From Marinilabiliaceae bacterium UBA5488 (lineage in GTDB: Bacteria > Bacteroidota > Bacteroidia > Bacteroidales > Marinilabiliaceae), in assembly GCA_002427105.1 (NCBI GenBank), contig DIPM01000019.1:1-62371 (forward strand): 62,371 bases of DNA, written 5' to 3'. The first letter of the stretch is position 1. Every line of letters starts with the position of its first letter. Below the pieces are notes generated by a model. It had not been told where the DNA came from. It did not search any database and saw only the letters and a program-made list of their open reading frames with translations. Position numbers and translations under genes: made by a program. Shown here piece by piece: positions 52,792 through 62,196 of this stretch.

Positions 52792-54108
52792 TTACTGCAT
52801 TTGCTTATTTTGAAGCATTATTTCCCCCAGGCCCGATACGGCCGATTGAAGGTCGTCGCCTGATGGCTTCTGGAAGACGCTAAGCTCGAATTCGGGAATA
52901 ACGGCCAGGATATGGTCGAAGATATCTGCCTGAACACCTTCATATATAGCCCATTTGGTGCTGGCTGTAAACACGTAAAGTTCTATAGGTATTCCTTTCT
53001 CGGTTGGTTGAAGGTGCCTTACCAGCAATGTCATCTCCTGATTCAGACCCGGATGTTGGGAGCAGTAATTTTCCAGATACTTCCTGAAAACGCCCAGGTT
53101 GGTCATTCGGCGACCATTTACCTTAACGCTTTTATCAACATTATTTATCTTATTGTATTCATCTATTTCCGCTTCCCGTTCTTCAATATAAGACTGAAGA
53201 TGATGTATCTTCTTGAACTTTGCAATCATCTTTTCGTCGCAAAGCTTTACGCTGCGCATATCAATATTTATAGAACGCTTTATGCGTCGGCCACCCGATT
53301 CCGACATGCCGCGCCAGTTCATAAACGGGCTGTTTATAAGGGCGTAGGTTGGAATTGTGGTAATGGTTTTGTCCCAATTTTGAACCTTGACGGTATTCAA
53401 AGTTACTTCTAAAACATCCCCGTCGGCGTTATGGCTGGGCATTGAAATCCAATCGCCCACTCTCAACATTTTATTGGTTGACAGCTGGATACTTGCCACA
53501 AGTCCTAGAATAGTATCCTTAAATATCAACATCAAAACTGCGGCCATTGCACCCAAACCTGTAAATATTCCTGCAACTTCAAGATTAAATAAATAGGCTA
53601 AAAGCAGGATTCCGCCAACAAAATACAAAATGATATTGATTAACTGAAGGTAGCTTTTGATTGGGCGCTCGGCCGAGTATTCTTTGGTGTTGTAAATATC
53701 TTCAACAACATTCAAGAGCGCCGAAATAGTCAAAAATATGACGGCAACCATATATATTACCGCAAAATTTGTAAGAATACGGCCTACTTCCGGATAAACA
53801 GCAAACAGGCTTTTGGATAGTAAATAAATGATAATGGCAGGGACAACGTGCGAGAAGCGATGCAGCACTTTACGCTTAATCAGGAAATCATCACGTTTGG
53901 TTTTGGTTTTGTTGACCAGCTTAACGGCATAGTGCAGCAGCACCTTTTTTGATGCCCAGAATAATACCCTGCTAATAATAAGGAGAATAAATGCACGGAT
54001 AGTGAAATCTATCGAGTATATGAGCCATTCAGGAATGTTGCTTGACTCCAGGGTGCTTTGCAGCCAGGTTCTGAGTTGCCACGAAGAAGAAACGATATTA
54101 TCAATCAT
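52792..54108 (-). CDS. MscS-family mechanosensitive channel (YbdG-like)
   Basis: 438 residues. About five membrane segments lie in the first 200 residues. The pore helix and beta domain follow: GIFTGLGAMAAVLMLIFKDTILGLVASIQLSTNKMLRVGDWI, then GDVLEVTLNTVKVQNWDKTITTIPTYALINSPFMNW. The protein lacks long periplasmic N-terminal extensions and has the C-terminal insert seen in YbdG/MscM-type channels. It should release ions and solutes from the inner membrane on osmotic downshock. It is single, divergent from the M64 peptidase gene. Confidence 0.9.
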   Translation of the reverse strand: MIDNIVSSSWQLRTWLQSTLESSNIPEWLIYSIDFTIRAFILLIISRVLFWASKKVLLHYAVKLVNKTKTKRDDFLIKRKVLHRFSHVVPAIIIYLLSKSLFAVYPEVGRILTNFAVIYMVAVIFLTISALLNVVEDIYNTKEYSAERPIKSYLQLINIILYFVGGILLLAYLFNLEVAGIFTGLGAMAAVLMLIFKDTILGLVASIQLSTNKMLRVGDWISMPSHNADGDVLEVTLNTVKVQNWDKTITTIPTYALINSPFMNWRGMSESGGRRIKRSINIDMRSVKLCDEKMIAKFKKIHHLQSYIEEREAEIDEYNKINNVDKSVKVNGRRMTNLGVFRKYLENYCSQHPGLNQEMTLLVRHLQPTEKGIPIELYVFTASTKWAIYEGVQADIFDHILAVIPEFELSVFQKPSGDDLQSAVSGLGEIMLQNKQMQ

Positions 54109-54195
54109 AAAGCAAGAGCGAATTATATAAAAATCAATCCTAAAATTAGTAAACTATTATTATCTTGCCAAAACTAAACGCCTTTTACAGACATT

Positions 54196-55500
54196 ATGAG
54201 AGTAGTAAGTAGAATACTATCAGCTCTTTTCCTCTCTGTTTTATTTTCCGGGGTTAAAGTAGATTCAGATAGCCCGAACTTTGATTGGAGCAGGACTCTT
54301 CGGGTGGATTTGGTCTTGGCCGGCAACAGCCAATACCAGAAGGCTTATGTGGCTGCAATAAAGCGTTATACAGGCTCAGTGGCATCTCCTAACCAGGCTG
54401 TTTCTCCCTTTGAATACGGCGATTACAGTTTCACTTTATCAGATATTAATACGGGCGATACTCTTTTTTTGCGTAGCTTCTCAACTCTATTCGAGGAATG
54501 GCAGGCTTTAGATGAAGCAAAAGAAAGGGAGAGAGCCTTCCAGGAAACCATTGAGATGCCTTTGCCCCTGAAAAAGGTCAAGCTCGCGCTTGACTATCGC
54601 CGCAAAGATGGCAGCCCCGATCGCTTGATTGACGAGGTCTTGGACTCGGGTAACTATTTCGTATCCGAGTTTATTCCCGACAGACACCCGGAGAGGATTA
54701 TTCATAAAGCGACTAATTCTGCAAGTGTAAACTTTCTTTTTCTGGCTGAAGGTTACAGAGCCGAAGAGGCTGAGCTCTTTTATAATGATGCCGCGAAGCT
54801 TAGTCAAGTCTTGTTGGATACAGAGCCATATAAATCATACCGAAATGCCATAAATATAAGGGCTATTGCCGTGCCCAGCGCGGAATCTGGCTATGATGAT
54901 CCCAATCAGAATGTTTGGAAAAACACGCGATTCTCATCCGGTTTTAATACTTTCGGTGTGGAGCGTTATCTTGAAACTGAAGCATGTTGGGATATTTATG
55001 ATGTGGCAGCCCAAGCGCCCCATGACCATATTATACTTATCGTAAACAGCGATAAATATGGAGGAGGAGGTGTTTTTAACCATTTTTCGATTGTAACGGC
55101 AGCTCATCCTATGTCGGGTGTCGTACTGGTACACGAGATGGGGCACGGCTTTGGCGGATTGGGCGATGAGTATTTTAACGGAGAGAGCACTTATAATAAT
55201 TTTTATAATAAGCAGATAGAGCCGCGGCAGCCTAACCTTACTACTTTAGTTGACTTTGACAGTAAGTGGAAACACCTGCTAGCTGAAGATATACCGGTTC
55301 CGACGCCTGCGAGGGCTCAATACAAGAATGTTACCGCTGTGTTTGAAGGCGGCGGCTACCAAAGAAAGGGAGTGTATCGACCCGCGATGGAGTGCAGGAT
55401 GAGAACCAACGAGGCTGAAGGCTTCTGTGAGGTTTGTAAAGAGGTGTTGGCCGCATCGTTGGAGTTTTTTTCGGACAGAAAGGCCATAAGAGACTATTAG
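54196..55500 (+). CDS. IgA-peptidase-like M64 metallopeptidase
   Basis: 434 residues with an N-terminal signal peptide (about 1-20). An N-terminal M64-specific beta domain (about 25-130) precedes the catalytic domain, opened by VNFLFLAEGYRAEEAELFYNDA. The zinc site HEMGHGFGGLGDEY begins at His313, with Glu314 catalytic and His317. Cysteines near the end (MECRMRT, GFCEVCKEV) may form a disulfide. The family was named after a Clostridium IgA protease, but most Bacteroidota members have unknown substrates; secretion or surface location is inferred from the signal. An aldo-keto reductase gene follows 32 bases later. Confidence 0.9.
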   Translation: MRVVSRILSALFLSVLFSGVKVDSDSPNFDWSRTLRVDLVLAGNSQYQKAYVAAIKRYTGSVASPNQAVSPFEYGDYSFTLSDINTGDTLFLRSFSTLFEEWQALDEAKERERAFQETIEMPLPLKKVKLALDYRRKDGSPDRLIDEVLDSGNYFVSEFIPDRHPERIIHKATNSASVNFLFLAEGYRAEEAELFYNDAAKLSQVLLDTEPYKSYRNAINIRAIAVPSAESGYDDPNQNVWKNTRFSSGFNTFGVERYLETEACWDIYDVAAQAPHDHIILIVNSDKYGGGGVFNHFSIVTAAHPMSGVVLVHEMGHGFGGLGDEYFNGESTYNNFYNKQIEPRQPNLTTLVDFDSKWKHLLAEDIPVPTPARAQYKNVTAVFEGGGYQRKGVYRPAMECRMRTNEAEGFCEVCKEVLAASLEFFSDRKAIRDY

Positions 55501-55532
55501 TAAAGTAGCAAGAGATTATAAATTATTAGAGT

Positions 55533-56534
55533 ATGGAATATATGGCAAACAGATCGGGCTATGATTCGATGATTTACCGCAGATGTGGTTTTAGTGGGAT
55601 TCAGTTACCTGCAATTTCTCTGGGATTGTGGCATAACTTTGGATCTGTTGATGTGTACTCAAAGCAAAGAGAGATACTGAGATTTGCATTTGATAGCGGG
55701 ATAACTCACTTTGACCTGGCAAATAACTATGGACCTGTACCGGGTTCGGCAGAAGAAAACTTCGGTCGTATGCTAGCTTCCGATTTTCGGCCCTATCGTG
55801 ACGAGATGATAATATCGACTAAAGCAGGATACTATATGTGGCCGGGGCCTTATGGAGAATGGGGTTCAAAGAAATACCTTGTTGCAAGTCTTAACCAAAG
55901 TCTGAAGCGAATGGGACTGGATTATGTTGACATTTTTTACAGCCATCGTCCCGCCCCTAACACTCCGCTTGAGGAAACCATGGCGGCGCTCGATTTGATT
56001 GTGAAACAAGGAAAGGCTCTCTATATAGGCATATCAAATTATTCTGCCGAACAAACGCGCAGGGCAGAAGCCATACTGCATGATTTGGGCACTCCTTGCC
56101 TGATACATCAGCCCCGATACAATATCCTCGACAGGTGGGTTGAAGATGGATTGCTGGAGGTGTTGGGCAAACGGGGAATAGGCTGCATAGCATTCTCTCC
56201 TTTAGCTCAGGGCTTACTTACCAACCGTTATCTTAAAGATATTCCGGCAGATTCTCGTGTTGCTAAGGAGCATGGATTTCTCCGGAAGGAGGCTTTGACC
56301 GACGAGCGTCTGACGGCATTACGAGCTCTTAATAAGATAGCTGAAAAGCGAGGCCAGTCGCTTGCCCAAATGTCAATAGCATGGCTGCTTAAAGATGCAC
56401 GCGTTACTTCTGTGCTGGTGGGAGCCAGTTCGGTAGCGCAGTTAGATGACAACTTGAAAGCCCTTAATATTATTACCTTTAGCGATGAAGAGCTTAAGCT
56501 GATTGATAAAACAGCCGCGCCTGTGATGATGTGA
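55533..56534 (+). CDS. Aldo-keto reductase, YghZ-like
   Basis: 333 residues (start ATG 55533; ATG 55542 gives a three-residue shorter protein). TIM-barrel AKR residues: HFDLANNYGPVPGSAEENFG (Asp and Tyr), IISTKAGYYMWPGPYGEWGSKKY (Lys), YVDIFYSHRPAPNTPLEETM (His), and the NADPH-binding end VLVGASSVAQLDDNLKAL. The insert around YYMWPGPYGEWGSKK is characteristic of the E. coli YghZ / glyceraldehyde-3-phosphate reductase group. It reduces small aldehydes with NADPH; the physiological substrate is unknown. Close spacing suggests cotranscription with the M64 gene. Confidence 0.92.
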   Translation: MEYMANRSGYDSMIYRRCGFSGIQLPAISLGLWHNFGSVDVYSKQREILRFAFDSGITHFDLANNYGPVPGSAEENFGRMLASDFRPYRDEMIISTKAGYYMWPGPYGEWGSKKYLVASLNQSLKRMGLDYVDIFYSHRPAPNTPLEETMAALDLIVKQGKALYIGISNYSAEQTRRAEAILHDLGTPCLIHQPRYNILDRWVEDGLLEVLGKRGIGCIAFSPLAQGLLTNRYLKDIPADSRVAKEHGFLRKEALTDERLTALRALNKIAEKRGQSLAQMSIAWLLKDARVTSVLVGASSVAQLDDNLKALNIITFSDEELKLIDKTAAPVMM

Positions 56535-56586
56535 GCTGTTTGTTTTAATTAAAGGCTTGAAGTCTTATCGATTATGCACTCATTAC

Positions 56587-56611
56587 CCGCCCGGCCTTTG
56601 AGACCGGGCGG
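56587..56611 (+). terminator. GC-rich hairpin after the aldo-keto reductase gene
   Basis: CCGCCCGG (56587-56594) pairs with CCGGGCGG (56604-56611) around a nine-base loop. No T-tract follows directly; a run of T comes about 27 bases later (56637-56642). Possibly a weak or rho-assisted terminator. Confidence 0.5.
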
Positions 56612-56686
56612 ATGGAGTTAGCAGGGACGAGAGTGCTTTTTTCTGGCTATTGCATAAATTTTTAAGGGTAATTGCCGCTTTGCTGC

Positions 56687-56694
56687 TATCTTTG
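56687..56694 (+). promoter_or_regulatory. -7 element for the ABC-F gene
   Basis: TATCTTTG, with the start of transcription near 56701 and ATG at 56717. It excludes the in-frame upstream Met at 56672. No good -33 box. Confidence 0.6.
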
Positions 56695-56716
56695 TGGCTC
56701 AATCGACGCAATCTCT

Positions 56717-58582
56717 ATGGCAAATATTTTATCTGTTGAAGGTTTAACTCATCACTGGGGCGATATCCGGCTTTTTGATTCTCTCAATTTCGGGCTCGAA
56801 GAAGGCGAAAAGGCTGCACTTATTGCCCGTAACGGGACTGGCAAAACTACTCTTTTGAATATTTTGGCCGGGAAGCTGGTGGCTGATGAAGGCTCCTTTA
56901 CCATACGTAAAGGCATCAGAACCGGATACCTTACGCAACTTCCGGTTTATTCCGCGGGACAAAGCGTTATGGAAGCTGTTTTTAGCGGTGAAAATGAAAT
57001 GATTAGCCTTGTCCGCTCTTATGAGTCAGCACTTGAAAGCCATGATCAGGCGCTGATAGCCAAAATGATAGAGAAGATGGATTCTGCCAATGCCTGGGAT
57101 TATGAGAACCGGGTAAAGCAGGTTCTCAGTCAGTTGAAGATAAGTCGCCTGGATCAGCCGGTAGAGCAACTATCCGGCGGACAGCAAAAAAGAGTTGCTT
57201 TGGCAGCCGTTTTGGTTGAAGAACCTGATTTGCTGATACTAGATGAGCCGACCAACCACCTTGATATTGAAATGGTTGACTGGCTGGAAGAATATTTGGG
57301 GCGCAACAAGGCCACTTTGCTGATGGTTACTCACGATCGATATTTCCTCGACAGGGTGTGTAATTCCATTTTTGAAATGGATAATGAAAGTCTTTATAAG
57401 TACAATGGCAACTATTCCTACTTTTTGGAGAAGAGGGAGGAGAGGATTAATCAGCGCAATCAGGAAATTGAGAGAGCCAGAAATCTCCTGCGCAAGGAGC
57501 AGGATTGGATGAACAGGATGCCGCAGGCACGTGCCACAAAAGCAAAGTACCGTATTGATGCCTTTTATGAGCTTAAAGATGTAGCAGAGCAAAAAACTGA
57601 GGAAGAAGGCTTCAGTCTGGATATAAAAACTACGCGTCTTGGCAGCAAGGTGCTCAATTTGGAAGGTGTCTCGAAATCCTTCGACGGGAATATGCTTGTT
57701 GATGACTTTTCATACAAGTTTGTCAAGGGCGAGAGGATAGGGATACTTGGGAAAAACGGGAGCGGTAAAAGCACCTTGCTGAATATTCTTACAGGAGCCT
57801 TGAATCCCGACAAAGGAGTGGTTGATGCAGGTGAGACCCTAGTCTTTGGATATTATCGGCAGGAAGGTATTCAACTTGATGAGAGCAAGAAGGTGATAGA
57901 GGTAATAACTGAAATCGCTGAAGTTGTAACTTCGGGAAGCGGCAACAGTATGAATGCCGCTCAGTTTCTTCGCTATTTCCTTTTCCCTAACGAGATGCAC
58001 TATGTTCAGGTTGATAAGCTTAGCGGAGGGGAGAAGAAGCGGCTCTACCTGATGACAGTGCTGATGAAAAACCCCAACTTCCTTATACTTGATGAGCCGA
58101 CCAACGATTTGGATATTTTCACACTGGGAGTTTTGGAAGAATATTTGGCCCAGTTTCAGGGCTGCGTTTTGGTCGTTTCTCACGACAGGTACTTTCTTGA
58201 TAGAGTGGTAGATCAATTGTTCTTATTTCAAGGTGAAGGAAAGATCAAGTCTTTCCCCGGTAATTACACACATTACCAGGATTTCCTTAAAAATCAGCAA
58301 AAGGAAGTAGAGCGTAAAACTAAGAAACCACTTGCCGTGAGACAGCCGTCGGGGCAGGAGAAACCGCGCCGTATGAGCTTCAAGGAAAAGCAGGAATTGG
58401 AGATGCTTGAGAAGCACATAAAAGCTCTTGAAGAAGAGAAAGCCAGCCTGGAGGAAAGTCTTAATAGGGGTTCTCTGTTGCCTGAAGCCCTGATGACTAG
58501 CTCTCGAAGGCTCGGCGAGTTGCTCAAAGAACTTGACGAAAGTGAAACCCGTTGGCTCGAACTTAGTGAGATAGGTGAGTAG
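56717..58582 (+). CDS. ABC-F family ATPase (Uup-like)
   Basis: 621 residues from ATG 56717. Two ABC domains in one chain without membrane segments: first with ARNGTGKTTLLNIL, LSGGQQKRVALAAVLVEEP and LILDEPTNHLD; second with GKNGSGKSTLLNIL, LSGGEKKRLYLMTVLMKNP and LILDEPTNDLD. A linker with a RMPQARATKAKYRIDAF basic segment lies between, and a C-terminal coiled coil (about 550-621) follows, as in Uup. ABC-F proteins act on ribosomes or branched DNA structures; antibiotic protection is a less likely alternative given the Uup-like tail. Confidence 0.93.
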   Translation: MANILSVEGLTHHWGDIRLFDSLNFGLEEGEKAALIARNGTGKTTLLNILAGKLVADEGSFTIRKGIRTGYLTQLPVYSAGQSVMEAVFSGENEMISLVRSYESALESHDQALIAKMIEKMDSANAWDYENRVKQVLSQLKISRLDQPVEQLSGGQQKRVALAAVLVEEPDLLILDEPTNHLDIEMVDWLEEYLGRNKATLLMVTHDRYFLDRVCNSIFEMDNESLYKYNGNYSYFLEKREERINQRNQEIERARNLLRKEQDWMNRMPQARATKAKYRIDAFYELKDVAEQKTEEEGFSLDIKTTRLGSKVLNLEGVSKSFDGNMLVDDFSYKFVKGERIGILGKNGSGKSTLLNILTGALNPDKGVVDAGETLVFGYYRQEGIQLDESKKVIEVITEIAEVVTSGSGNSMNAAQFLRYFLFPNEMHYVQVDKLSGGEKKRLYLMTVLMKNPNFLILDEPTNDLDIFTLGVLEEYLAQFQGCVLVVSHDRYFLDRVVDQLFLFQGEGKIKSFPGNYTHYQDFLKNQQKEVERKTKKPLAVRQPSGQEKPRRMSFKEKQELEMLEKHIKALEEEKASLEESLNRGSLLPEALMTSSRRLGELLKELDESETRWLELSEIGE

Positions 58583-58590
58583 TACCGCCT

Positions 58591-59343
58591 TTAGCTTAGT
58601 CCCGCTCCTTTGCTGAAAAAGTCTTTTAAAGCGGGTATGTCAGACTCCATGGCTTCTGTTTTTCCGCCTTCAAAAATCACCCTTCCTTCATGCAGAAAGA
58701 CCACTTTGTCGGCAATTCTGCTAATAGTTGAGACCTCGTGTGTTACCAATACTATGGTAATTCCAAACTTCTCTTTCAGGTTGAGAAACAAGAGATCCAG
58801 ACTCGCAAGTGAAACGGGGTCGAGACCTGAGCCCGGCTCATCGCAAAAAAGCATCGGAGGATCCATGATGATAGCGCGTGCAAGTGCAGCGCGTTTCAAC
58901 ATCCCTCCGCTTAACTGCGAGGGATACAAATAGGCCGCATCCCTTAAATTGACCAAAGCTAATTTCATCAATACCATTTCCCGAATTACTTCGTCGGGCA
59001 AGTCGCTGTGCTGCTGAGGCAGCAAAGCTATATTGTCCATGACAGTAAGGGAATTGAGCAGCGCACCGTTTTGGTATATTACACCCATTTGGAGATACAG
59101 CTGCGTTTGTTCCTCTTCGCTAATTGTGGCTATATCTTTCCCGAAAATATGTATGCAGCCCTCGGGCGGACGGTAGAGCTTAAGTATATATTTCAGTGTG
59201 GTAGTTTTCCCCGAGCCGCTGCCGCCCAGTATAACGCAAATCTCTCCTTCGTTAATGCCAAATGAAACACCCGACAGCACTTTTCTTTCACCAAAAGAAG
59301 CATTCAGATTATTCACCCTGATTATTTCGTTTTTATCATTCAT
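58591..59343 (-). CDS. mlaF: Mla-type lipid transport ATPase
   Basis: 250 residues, a soluble ABC ATPase. Walker A LGGSGSGKTTTLKYIL, the Q-loop GVIYQNGALLNSLTVMDN, signature LSGGMLKRAALARAI, Walker B MLFCDEPGSGLDP and switch His in VLVTHEVS. The sequence pattern is of the MlaF/Ttg2A class. It powers phospholipid movement between inner and outer membranes with the STAS-permease, whose gene directly abuts it upstream (stop TAA next to ATG). It is the last gene of the four-gene operon, with eight bases to the convergent ABC-F stop. Confidence 0.92.
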   Translation of the reverse strand: MNDKNEIIRVNNLNASFGERKVLSGVSFGINEGEICVILGGSGSGKTTTLKYILKLYRPPEGCIHIFGKDIATISEEEQTQLYLQMGVIYQNGALLNSLTVMDNIALLPQQHSDLPDEVIREMVLMKLALVNLRDAAYLYPSQLSGGMLKRAALARAIIMDPPMLFCDEPGSGLDPVSLASLDLLFLNLKEKFGITIVLVTHEVSTISRIADKVVFLHEGRVIFEGGKTEAMESDIPALKDFFSKGAGLS

Positions 59344-60465
59344 TTAATAGAAAATTAGACCCAATACCAGATCGGCAACAATAACCAAAGCAATTGCTGC
59401 AACCACCGATTGAGTAGTCGATTTACCCACTCCTTCAGCCCCTTTGTCCACTTGAAAGCCAAAGAAGCTGCCCGTTACCACTACAATACTTCCATAAACA
59501 AAGCTCTTTACCAGGCCGGTTAATATATCCTTTTGATATATGGCACCCGACATGCGGTGGAAAAATATTTCGGGGGAGATATCCAGATAGAGATAGGCAG
59601 CGACTATGCCGCCGATAATTCCAAAAACGTTGGCAAGTGTAGTTAGAAATGGCATGGTAATCAGACTGCCGTATATCTTGGGAACCACTACAAAGCGAAT
59701 AGGGTTGAAGCCCATGGTTTGGAGGGCATCCAGCTCGTTTGTAACCTTCATGGTGGCTATCTCGGCAGCTATGGCAGATCCGCTGCGGCCCGCCACTATG
59801 ACTGCTGTTATCAGGGGTCCCATCTCGGCCAGCATGGCAATAACTGTAAGGTCAACGATAAATATATTAGCTCCAAAGTTGCGCAGCTGCGATGCCGACT
59901 GAAGAGCCAGCACCAGGCCGATAATAAATGCCATCACAGTTACAATCGGAACAGCGTTAACGCCAATAATAACCGCCTGATTGGCAACGGCTCCCCTGCG
60001 ACGCTGTTTGGTCTTAAAAATATCAGCTATAGTCCAGTAGAAGAGCTCAGAAGCAAATGAGATAAACTTTTTAATATAATTGCTTACCAGGGCATGAGTA
60101 TTTTCTCCCGCCCTGAAAAAGAAGGAAGGCTTCTCTTTTGCCTCTGTGGGGACTTCATCGCTAATTGTCAGAAGCTTCATCTTGGCTTCAATTTCAGCTG
60201 AGGCTCCTGATAGATGAGAATTGATGCCTTTTTTCGCTAACTCGCGTTGCAGGTAGTAAATAGAGGTAGAGCCGGCGCTGTCGATTTGCTGAAGCTTGCT
60301 GAGGTCAATCCTAATGTTTTCGGCAGCTTTATTATGGAAATAAGCCAAAGCATCAGGCACAAAAGAGCCGCAATTCCTTATAGTAAAATAGCCGCTTATA
60401 GTGATTGTGTTATCATCAAAGCTGAACTTACTATCCTGACTGGTCTGCGGGCTTGCCACTCTCAT
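59344..60465 (-). CDS. mlaE: STAS-MlaE fusion permease
   Basis: 373 residues. The N-terminal 110 residues form a STAS domain (LQQIDSAGSTSIYYLQREL), equivalent to free-standing MlaB in E. coli. From about 140 comes the MlaE permease domain with five or six membrane segments and the conserved core LTVIAMLAEMGPLITAVIVAGRSGSAIAAEIATMKVTNELDALQTMG. It forms the inner-membrane channel of the Mla transporter. The fusion removes the need for a separate mlaB gene. It is three bases after the lipoprotein gene and abuts mlaF. Confidence 0.93.
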   Translation of the reverse strand: MRVASPQTSQDSKFSFDDNTITISGYFTIRNCGSFVPDALAYFHNKAAENIRIDLSKLQQIDSAGSTSIYYLQRELAKKGINSHLSGASAEIEAKMKLLTISDEVPTEAKEKPSFFFRAGENTHALVSNYIKKFISFASELFYWTIADIFKTKQRRRGAVANQAVIIGVNAVPIVTVMAFIIGLVLALQSASQLRNFGANIFIVDLTVIAMLAEMGPLITAVIVAGRSGSAIAAEIATMKVTNELDALQTMGFNPIRFVVVPKIYGSLITMPFLTTLANVFGIIGGIVAAYLYLDISPEIFFHRMSGAIYQKDILTGLVKSFVYGSIVVVTGSFFGFQVDKGAEGVGKSTTQSVVAAIALVIVADLVLGLIFY

Positions 60466-60468
60466 TTC

Positions 60469-61065
60469 CTATTGATTTTCTAATTGTTGTTCTATCTTGG
60501 ATGATAAGATATTTAATTCTTCAGCCAGTATCTCGCTGATGCTTTTTGCCATCAAGTTCAGGCTCTTCTCGGGCAGACGCAGTTCTCTGTTGGCTTTATG
60601 TGCCACTGCCACAGAGTCGCCTTTATTGTCGAAGAGCATAAATTCAATATTCAGGTGGGCGAAAAAGTCCTTATCCTTAATGATTACCTCTAATTGGTGT
60701 ACGTTTGTGTACAGAGAGTATTCGGGTCTTCCATCCCAAAATCTTCGTCCAACCTGCCTGAAGAGATTGCGAGCTGAAAGATTATCATTTATAACGGCCG
60801 TTATGGCTTGATTAGCTTGAACGGCCCACTGGTGGTTTTCGTAATATTTTATACTATGTGATTTATCGCGGATAGCAATTTCTCTGCCGGCAAAGGGCGC
60901 AGCAACATCGACATCGGATATTTCGCAACGCCCTTCGGATAAGGGGTCGGAGGCCGATTGTTCAATCATTATCGGCTCAATCAGATAGTAGTTTTTGACA
61001 ACAACCCTGTTTGAACCGCATCCGGCCAGAAATAACGCTAAGAATACTACTATAACTTTTTTCAT
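60469..61065 (-). CDS. ABC-type transport auxiliary lipoprotein (PqiC/LptE-like fold)
   Basis: 198 residues. The lipoprotein signal ends at LAGC (Cys16). The mature part has the family features: NYYLIEP near the N-terminus, CEISDVDVAAPFAGREIAIRD, then YYENHQWAVQANQAITAVIND, consistent with the PqiC-type auxiliary lipoproteins of MCE systems. It probably sits in the outer membrane or periplasm and receives lipids from the MCE protein. It lies between the MlaD and MlaE genes, so it is a component of this transporter. Confidence 0.87.
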   Translation of the reverse strand: MKKVIVVFLALFLAGCGSNRVVVKNYYLIEPIMIEQSASDPLSEGRCEISDVDVAAPFAGREIAIRDKSHSIKYYENHQWAVQANQAITAVINDNLSARNLFRQVGRRFWDGRPEYSLYTNVHQLEVIIKDKDFFAHLNIEFMLFDNKGDSVAVAHKANRELRLPEKSLNLMAKSISEILAEELNILSSKIEQQLENQ

Positions 61066-61152
61066 AATAATTTATTTAAGGAAAAAGACTTATTAGTCAA
61101 CAGTTATCAATATCAACAATCAGTTTAGGGCTTCGCCGTTGAGCTTTTATTA

Positions 61153-61201
61153 CTGATGACTGTTCATTGTTCATTTTTCATTGTTGACAGCTCACTGTTT
61201 A
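61153..61201. repeat. Degenerate heptamer array at the 3' end of mlaD
   Basis: Seven in-phase 7-mers: CTGATGA, CTGTTCA, TTGTTCA, TTTTTCA, TTGTTGA, CAGCTCA, CTGTTTA. The array includes the stop codon (61192-61194) and the last codons of mlaD. Related opposite-orientation units lie at about 61085-61112. Confidence 0.8.
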
Positions 61202-62196
61202 AGGTGTTTGTCGGGCGCATCTTTACTTGATGTTGAGCGCAGAAGGACTGAGGGGTTAGCATTAATTTTGCGTGATGCTTCCTCCAGATTACTAAGGGTT
61301 GACTTAAGCAGCTCAAAACTTTCGACCATATCGCGGCTGCCCTTGTCCAAATCCTGATCCATATTGCTCAGCAACTGGCGCAGTTGTGCCGATACCATAG
61401 CCAAGTCGTCAATCATTGCATTGATATCCGAGCTTTTCAATTTCTCACTTACTTCCCAAATATTTGCTATAATAAGGTTTATAGAATCATTAGCTACAAT
61501 TCCCGATATTTTATTGAGAGAGCTGTTAAGTGCGAGTGACGATTCCTCAAGGCTTGCACTAAGCTTACGGACAGATGCAAGAGTGGCATTAATATTAGCT
61601 TCATTGCCTTTAAGCAGGGAGTCTATTCTGATTACGGCACGATCGGCATTTGTGGCCAGCGAGTGATAGCTCTCGATAGTACTCATCAACTTTTCGGTAT
61701 TTTCGGCCTGCGTAAGGCGAAGCAGATTGTTAACAACTTGCTCAGCTTTAATGGCTATCACTTCCGCTTTGCCTGTAATTTCATCAGCAAAGGAGCTGCC
61801 CGATTGTATATAACTGCCCGGTTGAAGAAGCTTTGATTCGTTTGTGCCACCGCGTATTTCAATTGCCTTCAGACCGGTTATGCCAAGTGTTGTGATATCA
61901 GCCTTAGAATCTTCCTTTACCGGCGTACCGGTCTTTAAGGATAGTGATACGATAATGTTGGTCACATCCTCAGGGTCTATTACAATATCAGAAATAGTGC
62001 CCACTTTAATTCCCATATATTTAACCTGACTGCCTACTTCCATTCCGCTGACCGAGACATCCTTAAATGAAATATAGTAAAGGTCGGATTTGGTGAATAG
62101 CTCGCGGGCGGTGAAATAGGCTATCATAAATAAGAGAATTGAAGTGCCTGTCACTATAAAAATTCCCAGACGTATCCTTTGAGCTTTAATATTCAT
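61192..62196 (-). CDS. mlaD: MlaD-type MCE-domain lipid transport protein
   Basis: 334 residues. One N-terminal membrane anchor (about 9-28), then a single MCE domain (about 38-120: YYISFKDVSVSGMEVGSQVKYMGIKVGTISDI and ITTLGITGLKAIEIRGGT) and a long helical C-terminal tail (about 150-334) that could form a periplasmic tunnel or needle as in other long MCE proteins. It binds lipid between the membranes. It is the first gene of the operon, separated from the lipoprotein gene by 126 bases holding a heptamer repeat. The stop codon lies inside that repeat. Confidence 0.93.
   Translation of the reverse strand: MNIKAQRIRLGIFIVTGTSILLFMIAYFTARELFTKSDLYYISFKDVSVSGMEVGSQVKYMGIKVGTISDIVIDPEDVTNIIVSLSLKTGTPVKEDSKADITTLGITGLKAIEIRGGTNESKLLQPGSYIQSGSSFADEITGKAEVIAIKAEQVVNNLLRLTQAENTEKLMSTIESYHSLATNADRAVIRIDSLLKGNEANINATLASVRKLSASLEESSLALNSSLNKISGIVANDSINLIIANIWEVSEKLKSSDINAMIDDLAMVSAQLRQLLSNMDQDLDKGSRDMVESFELLKSTLSNLEEASRKINANPSVLLRSTSSKDAPDKHLKQ

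Noticed and set aside
57239..57592. 117-residue minus-strand frame inside the ABC-F gene
   Set aside because: It lies entirely within a well-supported coding sequence and has no independent motif or promoter.
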